DNA of 64,000 nt, taken from contig CASDRK010000017.1 in NCBI GenBank assembly GCA_949283125.1, positions 203,468 to 267,467 of the forward strand, read 5' to 3'. This stretch comes from an uncultured Clostridia bacterium. GTDB lineage: Bacteria; Bacillota; Clostridia; Christensenellales; Borkfalkiaceae. The position numbers and the translations under genes were made by a program. Numbering within the stretch: the first letter of the stretch is position 1; each line of letters opens with the position of its first letter. The notes below the pieces were generated by a model, which did no database searches, was not told where the DNA came from, and was given only the letters and a program-made list of their open reading frames with translations. This document shows positions 58,907-64,000 of the stretch, piece by piece.

Positions 58907-60433
58907 ATGACCAACCAGAACATCATTGAGCTCATCGACGTTAAAAAAGTGTTCGACGACGAAACCGTGGCCGTCGACAACTTCAACCTTCAGGTCAAAA
59001 AGGGCGAGTTCGTCACGTTCCTCGGCCCGTCGGGCTGCGGCAAGACGACCACGCTGCGCATGATAGCCGGATTCGATCTGCCCACATCGGGCAAAATCCT
59101 GCTTAACGGCGAGGACATATCCAACCTGCCCCCCAACAAGCGGCCGGTAAACACCGTGTTCCAGAAGTACGCCCTCTTCCCCCACCTCAACGTTTACGAA
59201 AACATAGCTTTCGGCCTGCGCCTTAAAAGAGTTGTGAACACCTACAAAAATCAGGCGGGCGACACATACACCAAAAAGGAGCGGCTGACCAAAAAAGAGA
59301 TAGACCGCAAAGTAAAAAAGGCGCTGGAGATCGTCGACCTCGAAGGCTTTGAAAAGAGGAGCGTAAGCACCCTTTCCGGCGGACAGCAACAGCGCGTCGC
59401 AATAGCGCGCGCCATCGTCAACGAGCCCGAAATACTGCTTTTGGACGAGCCCCTCGGCGCGCTCGACCTAAAGATGCGCAAGGAGATGCAGATAGAGCTC
59501 AAGAACATGCACCGCCGTCTCGGCATCACATTCATATATGTTACGCACGATCAGGAAGAGGCCCTGACCATGTCCGACAAAATAGTGGTGATAAACGACG
59601 GCGACATACAGCAGATAGGCACGCCCACCGAGATATACAACGAGCCCGTAAACACTTTCGTTGCCGACTTTATCGGCGAAAGCAACATCTTCAACGGCGC
59701 CGTTGTGGGCAAATACAAAGTAAAGTTCTGCGGCGCGACCTTCGAGTGCGTGGACGACTTTGAGATTAATCAGCTCGTCGACGTGGTTGTCCGCCCCGAA
59801 GACATAATCATATGCAGGCCCGGCGAAGGACAGCTTAAGGGCAAAGTCATATCCACGGTGTTCAAGGGCGTACACTACGAGATAACCGTGGAAGTGGGAA
59901 AATACGAGATAGTGATACAGTCCACGGCATACGCAGAACCCGGCAAATCCATAGGCATGAAGATAGAGCCGGACGGAATTCATCTGATGATGCCCGTTTA
60001 CACGATCAACCGCTTTGAAGGCGTAATAACGAAGAACAACACCGTTGAGTTCGGCGACGGCGAATTTGAATGCGACGTGACCTCCCTCTACCCCGGCTCG
60101 CACCTCGACGAGGACGGATACCTGATAACGGCCGCGGGCGAAAAGCTTGACCTGACGGGGACGGAAGTCAACGTGGAAGTGGACACGCACGACATAACCA
60201 TGAGCGACGACGAAGACGAAGGCGGCGCGACGGGAACGATAATTTCGATGATATACAAGGGCGACCACTACCGCTATATCGTAAGGACGGAAGAGAACGA
60301 GGAAGATTACGTTTTGTCCTGTCCCGACATGTGGAACACCGACGACTTTGTAAGTCTTGTAATACCCAAAGACAAGATAAAGCTGACACTTAAACAGACT
60401 GCGGAGAACGAGAGCAATGAAACTGCGCTTTAA
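58907..60433 (+). CDS. potA: Polyamine ABC transporter ATPase PotA, enlarged
   Basis: 508 residues; PotA is normally 350-380. ABC motifs: FLGPSGCGKTTTLRMIAG (Walker A), LSGGQQQRVAIARAI (signature), EILLLDEPLGALDLK (Walker B) and TFIYVTHDQEEAL. About 20 extra residues (VVNTYKNQAGDTYTKKERL) are inserted in the helical domain near residue 108. After the first TOBE-like part (GKVISTVFKGVHYEITVEVG, near 305-325) a long extension contains a second similar unit (GTIISMIYKGDHYRYIVR, near 443-460), suggesting duplication of the regulatory domain. Energises uptake of spermidine/putrescine with PotBCD. AAGGAGAG precedes the ATG. Confidence 0.93.
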   Translation: MTNQNIIELIDVKKVFDDETVAVDNFNLQVKKGEFVTFLGPSGCGKTTTLRMIAGFDLPTSGKILLNGEDISNLPPNKRPVNTVFQKYALFPHLNVYENIAFGLRLKRVVNTYKNQAGDTYTKKERLTKKEIDRKVKKALEIVDLEGFEKRSVSTLSGGQQQRVAIARAIVNEPEILLLDEPLGALDLKMRKEMQIELKNMHRRLGITFIYVTHDQEEALTMSDKIVVINDGDIQQIGTPTEIYNEPVNTFVADFIGESNIFNGAVVGKYKVKFCGATFECVDDFEINQLVDVVVRPEDIIICRPGEGQLKGKVISTVFKGVHYEITVEVGKYEIVIQSTAYAEPGKSIGMKIEPDGIHLMMPVYTINRFEGVITKNNTVEFGDGEFECDVTSLYPGSHLDEDGYLITAAGEKLDLTGTEVNVEVDTHDITMSDDEDEGGATGTIISMIYKGDHYRYIVRTEENEEDYVLSCPDMWNTDDFVSLVIPKDKIKLTLKQTAENESNETAL

Positions 60434-61214
60434 CAGAAAACAGCTTTGCATACCGTATGCGGCGTTTTTGCTGCTGTTTGTGATAGTGCCGCTGCTGGTA
60501 ATAATCTACTACGCCTTCACGAACGGCGAAGGCGAGTTCACGCTTGAAAACCTTACGGCATTCTTTTCGAGCACGAACACCATAGGCACGCTCATTTACA
60601 GCTTTGCGCTTGCAATAACCACCACGCTGGTATGTCTGGCAATAGCTTATCCCACCGCCTACATCCTTGCGCGCTCCGGATTCAAAAAGAAATACGTTCT
60701 GCTGTTGCTGTTCATAATGCCGATGTGGATTAATTTCACGCTGCGCATAACCGCGCTGAAGGAAATACTGACCGCAATAGAGGGAAACATAGCGGCGTAT
60801 CCCTTTCTCAATTCCGTGATAGGCATGACGTATGACTTTTTGCCGTTTATGATACTGCCGCTTTACACCTCGCTTTTAAAGCTTGACAAAAACCTGTTAG
60901 AGGCGGCGCAGGATCTCGGTGCGGGCAAAATAAGGGTGTTCCTCCGGGTCACTCTCCCCCTCTCGGTGCCGGGGATAATCTCCGGCATAACCATGGTGCT
61001 CCTCCCGTCCATGACAAACTACGTCGTTTTAGACATGCTTTATAACTCAACCTATATCATGGGCAGCCTGATAGGCAGCTACTTCAACGCGTACGACTGG
61101 AACAACGGCTCCATGATTTCGCTCATCCTGCTCGTGATAATCTTCATAGTCACTCTGGTTACGAACAGATTCAGCGACAAGGACGATAACGGCGGCAGAG
61201 AGGTGATATTATGA
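60417..61214 (+). CDS. potB: Polyamine ABC transporter permease PotB
   Basis: 265 residues with six membrane helices. Inner-membrane permease. The coupling-helix motif EAA---G is seen in LLEAAQDLGAGKIRVFLRVTLP. N-terminal PYAAFLLLFVIVPLLVIIYYAF is the usual first helix. It overlaps potA by 17 bases and potC by 4. Confidence 0.95.
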   Translation: MKLRFNRKQLCIPYAAFLLLFVIVPLLVIIYYAFTNGEGEFTLENLTAFFSSTNTIGTLIYSFALAITTTLVCLAIAYPTAYILARSGFKKKYVLLLLFIMPMWINFTLRITALKEILTAIEGNIAAYPFLNSVIGMTYDFLPFMILPLYTSLLKLDKNLLEAAQDLGAGKIRVFLRVTLPLSVPGIISGITMVLLPSMTNYVVLDMLYNSTYIMGSLIGSYFNAYDWNNGSMISLILLVIIFIVTLVTNRFSDKDDNGGREVIL

Positions 61215-62020
61215 AAAAAGTTCTTCCCGTTTTGTGGCTGTGCGCGGTTTTATGCTTTATATACGTGCCCATACTCATGCTTGCCGTGTACTCCTTCACC
61301 GACTCCACCATCGTCGGTTCGGACATCAACGCTTTTTCCTTTGAAAACTACATAAATCTGTTCGCCAACGAGGAACTGCGCGACATGATAACGGGCACCG
61401 TGGTGCTCGCGCTCGTCTCCGCCACCATCGCAACCATACTCGGCACCCTCGGCGCGATAGGAGGATTTTACTCCAAAAAGCTGGCAAAGAGTCTGTTGCA
61501 CTCGGCCAATCAGATACCCGTGGTAAACGCCGACATCGTAACCGGCTTTTCCGTCTGCGTGCTTTTGATAGTTCTGCTCGGTGCGGATAAGGACACTTTT
61601 GTTCCGCTGGGCATAGGACACGTGGTGCTCTGCGCCCCCTTCGTATATCTTTCCGTTCTGCCCAAACTCAAACAGATGGACAACAACCTGTACGAGGCCG
61701 CGCTGGATCTCGGCGCAACGCCCGCCCAGGCGCTCTTCCGCGTGGTGCTGCCCCAGCTCGTGCCCGGCATACTCTCCGGATTCATGCTGGCGATCACGCT
61801 GTCGCTTGACGACTATTTTATAACCACATACACAAAACCTTCGACGTTCGACACGATAAGCACATACGTTTTCAACGCCACAAAGGGCGGACAGACGGAG
61901 ATAAAAACCGCGCTCTGGGCGCTCTCCACCCTCATCTTCCTTATAGTCGTGATAGTCGTGATAGTAATGAATATAACTTCTTCAAAGAAGAAAGCCGAGG
62001 TGAACAATGCAAAAATTTAA
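61211..62020 (+). CDS. potC: Polyamine ABC transporter permease PotC
   Basis: 269 residues, six membrane helices. EAA motif: LYEAALDLGATPAQALFRVVLP. The start LWLCAVLCFIYVPILMLAVYSF and DDYFITTYTKPSTFDTIS are typical of PotC. It overlaps potB by 4 bases (ATGA) and potD by 14 bases. Confidence 0.95.
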   Translation: MKKVLPVLWLCAVLCFIYVPILMLAVYSFTDSTIVGSDINAFSFENYINLFANEELRDMITGTVVLALVSATIATILGTLGAIGGFYSKKLAKSLLHSANQIPVVNADIVTGFSVCVLLIVLLGADKDTFVPLGIGHVVLCAPFVYLSVLPKLKQMDNNLYEAALDLGATPAQALFRVVLPQLVPGILSGFMLAITLSLDDYFITTYTKPSTFDTISTYVFNATKGGQTEIKTALWALSTLIFLIVVIVVIVMNITSSKKKAEVNNAKI

Positions 62021-63659
62021 AAAGACATTGTGCGTGGCCGCAGCACTGACCGTCGCGGCATGCTCCGTCCTTCCCATGTTCGGCTGTTCCTCCGAAAAAG
62101 ACACGATAACCCTGCGCGTGGCAAATTGGGAAGAATACATCGACCTCGGCGAATGGGGCGAAGACGAACTGATAGACATAGAGAACGCGTTTGCCCCCTC
62201 GCCGGAGGACGGCGTTTTCGGCGAAAATGCAATGACAGACGACTTTGTGGAATGGTTCAACGCCAATCACGACTACGAAGTTGAAGTTGAATATTCCACA
62301 TTCGGCACAAACGAAGACCTGTACAACCGCCTGTCGCTCGGCGACGTCTACGATTTGGTCTGCCCTTCGGACTACATGATCATGAAGCTTTTGGACGAAG
62401 GCGAGATAGAACCCTTTTCGGAAGATTTTTTTGACGAGAGCGACGAACACAACTACTACGCATACTACGTATCGGATTACATCGACGACATTTTTGCCGA
62501 TTACGACTGGGACAAATACGCCGCCTGCTACATGTGGGGGACCACCGGTTTTGTGTACAATCCCGAGCTGGTAGACGCCGCCGACGTCGCCACATGCAAT
62601 ATTCTGCACAACGAAGCGTATAACCGTCAGGTAACGATAAAGGACAACGTGCGCGACGCATATTTTGCCACATTGAGCATACTTTACGGCGACGAACTGG
62701 CAAAAATCCCCGCAGGCGAAGCGGGCGAAAAGCAGCGCAGCGACCTGCTCAACGACACGTCGGACGCAACGATAGCCGCCGCGGAGGATATGCTGAAAGA
62801 GATAAAGGAAAACGTTTACTCCTTTGAAACGGACAGCGGCAAGGCCGATATGGTGACGGGCAAAGTGCTTGCAAACTATCAGTGGTCGGGCGACGCGGTC
62901 TATATTCTGGACGAAGCGGACAGCGACGAACTCAACCCCACGGAACTGTGGTACTCCGTGCCCGACGAATGCACGAATCTCTGGTTCGACGGCTGGGTAA
63001 TGCTCAAAGACGGCATTGCGGGCGACGCACAGCGCAAGGAAGCGGCCGAAGCCTTCGTCAACTTTTTGTCCCGTCCCGACAACGCCGTAAGAAACATGTA
63101 CTATATAGGCTACACTTCCGCGATAGCTGGCGACCTTGTGTTCAACTATATGAACCGGAACTACCGCTTTGTATTCGATCCCGACGAGGAATATTTCGAC
63201 GAAGAACTGACCGAAGTTTATGAATACGATCTGAGCTATTTCTTCGGCGACGGACATATTCTCTACGCCGACGCGAGCTCGCTCGAGCTCGGCGGCGACT
63301 ACACCGTCTCCACCGCAAAGCTCGGTCTGGACGACTACGGCAACGATATAGAGTACACTGTGTACAGCGGCGGCGAAATCGACCGCGGCCGCCAGCTTTT
63401 CGGACAGTACCCCACCGCCAACGTGATTGACAGAAGCGTGGTAATGCTGGACTTCGGCGACAAGCTGTCGGACATAAATCAGATGTGGATACACGTCCGC
63501 TGTCTGGACCTTTTAGATTTCGACCCCGCGGTGGTCGGCATAGTTGCAGCGATAGTCGTCGTGCTGATAGCCGCCATCCTCCTCTATCGCTTCCGCTATA
63601 AAATATTCATCAAAAAGTACCGCCCCCGCAAGGGCTACTCCAGAGTCGACACAATATAA
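62007..63659 (+). CDS. potD: Polyamine-binding lipoprotein PotD with C-terminal membrane helix
   Basis: 550 residues; PotD is usually 340-370. A lipoprotein signal ends in LPMFGCSS (Cys27). The binding domain begins LRVANWEEYIDLGEW and holds YDLVCPSDYMIMKLLDEG, CYMWGTTGFVYNP and LWFDGWVMLKDG, aromatic/acidic residues known to line PotD pockets. An extra segment of about 60 residues (near 40-80) and another after about 390 enlarge it. Residues 508-527 form a membrane helix followed by a basic tail (YKIFIKKYRPRK). Both ends may therefore be attached to the membrane. Last gene of the operon, followed by two terminators. Confidence 0.92.
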   Translation: MQKFKKTLCVAAALTVAACSVLPMFGCSSEKDTITLRVANWEEYIDLGEWGEDELIDIENAFAPSPEDGVFGENAMTDDFVEWFNANHDYEVEVEYSTFGTNEDLYNRLSLGDVYDLVCPSDYMIMKLLDEGEIEPFSEDFFDESDEHNYYAYYVSDYIDDIFADYDWDKYAACYMWGTTGFVYNPELVDAADVATCNILHNEAYNRQVTIKDNVRDAYFATLSILYGDELAKIPAGEAGEKQRSDLLNDTSDATIAAAEDMLKEIKENVYSFETDSGKADMVTGKVLANYQWSGDAVYILDEADSDELNPTELWYSVPDECTNLWFDGWVMLKDGIAGDAQRKEAAEAFVNFLSRPDNAVRNMYYIGYTSAIAGDLVFNYMNRNYRFVFDPDEEYFDEELTEVYEYDLSYFFGDGHILYADASSLELGGDYTVSTAKLGLDDYGNDIEYTVYSGGEIDRGRQLFGQYPTANVIDRSVVMLDFGDKLSDINQMWIHVRCLDLLDFDPAVVGIVAAIVVVLIAAILLYRFRYKIFIKKYRPRKGYSRVDTI

Positions 63660-63670
63660 CAACTCCGCTT

Positions 63671-63724
63671 AAGACGGCAAACGTACACTTAAAACATTTA
63701 CGGCGTGCATCTGCCGTCTTTTTT
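63671..63724 (+). terminator. First terminator of the pot operon
   Basis: AAGACGGCA (63671-63679) pairs with TGCCGTCTT (63712-63720), with an inner CGTA/TACG pairing, then a T run to 63724. Confidence 0.8.
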
Positions 63725-63756
63725 GCACCCGAAGCATAAACCTGCAATTAAAGATA

Positions 63757-63790
63757 GCCGCCCGCACATGAGTGCGGGCGGCGTGTTTTT
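63757..63790 (+). terminator. Second terminator, abutting the tRNA gene
   Basis: An 11-bp stem, GCCGCCCGCAC (63757-63767) with its complement at 63772-63782, loop ATGA, then GTGTTTTT. On the minus strand it would also stop the tRNA transcript. Confidence 0.85.
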
Positions 63791-63864
63791 GGTACTCCCG
63801 GCGGGAATCGAACCCACAACGGCCCCTTAGGAGGGGGCTGTTATATCCATTTAACTACGGAAGC
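63790..63864 (-). tRNA. tRNA-Arg (anticodon CCT)
   Basis: 75 bases including an encoded CCA. Minus strand: acceptor GCTTCCG with CGGGAGT (two G-U pairs), D arm GTTA/TAAC, anticodon stem GCCCC/GGGGC with loop CTCCTAA (anticodon CCT, reads AGG), short variable region, T arm GTGGG-TTCGATT-CCCGC, discriminator A. Confidence 0.93.
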
Positions 63865-63910
63865 ATATTAAATTGTTTCCCGCCGACAAGCTTACGCATG
63901 TAGCGGGTAT

Positions 63911-63943
63911 CTGCCGAAACCCCTGAAGGGGTCCCCTCGGCAG
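63911..63943. repeat. Compound hairpin upstream of the tRNA gene
   Basis: CTGCCGA (63911-63917) pairs with TCGGCAG (63937-63943); inside, ACCCC/GGGGT form a second stem with loop TGAA. A further GGGC-TTC-GCCC hairpin follows at 63950-63960. No coding or RNA family was recognised. Confidence 0.45.
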
Positions 63944-63965
63944 AGCAGCGGGCTTCGCCCTCGCG

Positions 63966-64000
63966 CGAACCCACAACGGTACCGAAGGCGCGGGCTGTTA
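63966..64000 (-). repeat. Partial tRNA-Arg-like copy at the window edge
   Basis: CGAACCCACAACGG (63966-63979) and GGGCTGTTA (63992-64000) are identical to 63809-63822 and 63835-63843 of the tRNA, with exactly the same spacing. The bases between and the T-stem side do not pair, so this is not a working tRNA as far as visible. Confidence 0.5.

Noticed and set aside
63790-64000. Integration (att) site of a genomic island at tRNA-Arg
   Set aside because: The repeated blocks cover the anticodon-to-T-loop part, not the tRNA 3' end, and no integrase gene is visible; kept only as a mosaic copy.

Overview
The window looks like a chromosomal segment of an uncultured, probably anaerobic member of the Firmicutes (Clostridia side). 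The signs are RNase Y, a MutS2-free mutSL-miaAB cluster, a ThiI without rhodanese domain, a dcw cluster beginning with mraZ-rsmH, a DivIB/FtsL-like pair, ArgJ-type cyclic arginine synthesis, strong sigma-A promoters (TTGACA-N17-TATAAT) and GGAGG ribosome sites. Coding DNA is moderately GC rich by eye and intergenic DNA is strikingly AT rich. The MurE sequence carries the DNPR motif of meso-diaminopimelate ligases, so the wall is predicted to be DAP-type. No phage, insertion sequence, CRISPR array or plasmid gene was seen. The exact genus cannot be fixed from the sequence alone.

Layout. 1-7.6 kb (minus strand): miaB-mutS-mutL-miaA and the start of an aluminium-resistance/methionine-gamma-lyase-like gene, all tightly packed. 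7.7-9.9 kb (plus): a class A penicillin-binding protein, divergent from miaB. 10.0-23.9 kb (minus): one long arginine/pyrimidine operon, argG-argC-argJ-argB-argD-argF-carA-carB, ending in a cysteine desulfurase and thiI. Its carB is fused in frame to a diaminopimelate-epimerase-like domain, the most unusual object in the window. Two ARG-box-like sites and a strong promoter lie upstream of argG. 24.1-27.5 kb: an acyl-ACP thioesterase and a YgjP-type metallopeptidase (minus), divergent from a PadR regulator with a long Q/P-rich linker and four C-terminal membrane helices (plus). 27.8-40.2 kb (minus): rny alone, then ftsK-rimO-pgsA-cinA-recA-nadE, then ilvC alone. 40.4-41.6 kb (plus): a DUF815 ATPase.

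41.5-56.6 kb (minus) holds the division and wall cluster: mraZ-rsmH-ftsL-PBP-murE-mraY-murD-ftsW-murA-ftsQ, a terminator, then a separate ftsA-like/ftsZ unit with its own consensus promoter and terminator, then murC. murF, murG and murB are absent here. The mraZ promoter overlaps 10-bp-spaced GTGGT repeats that look like the MraZ operator. 57.1 kb: rpsT on its own; 57.5 kb: an orphan Imm-5-like protein. 58.4-63.7 kb (plus): an XRE-cupin regulator followed by potABCD for polyamine uptake, with an enlarged PotA (two TOBE-like segments) and a PotD that has both a lipobox and a C-terminal membrane helix. The window ends with tRNA-Arg(CCU) and, 120 bp further on, a fragment that copies part of that tRNA inside a hairpin-rich element.

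Together this is mostly core metabolism, repair and envelope synthesis. The parts worth a second look are the CarB-DapF-like fusion with a broken active site, the membrane-tethered PadR protein, genes that seem to be transcribed without leaders (miaB, class A PBP, Imm-5-like), the unusual Pot components, and the tRNA-derived mosaic at the right edge.
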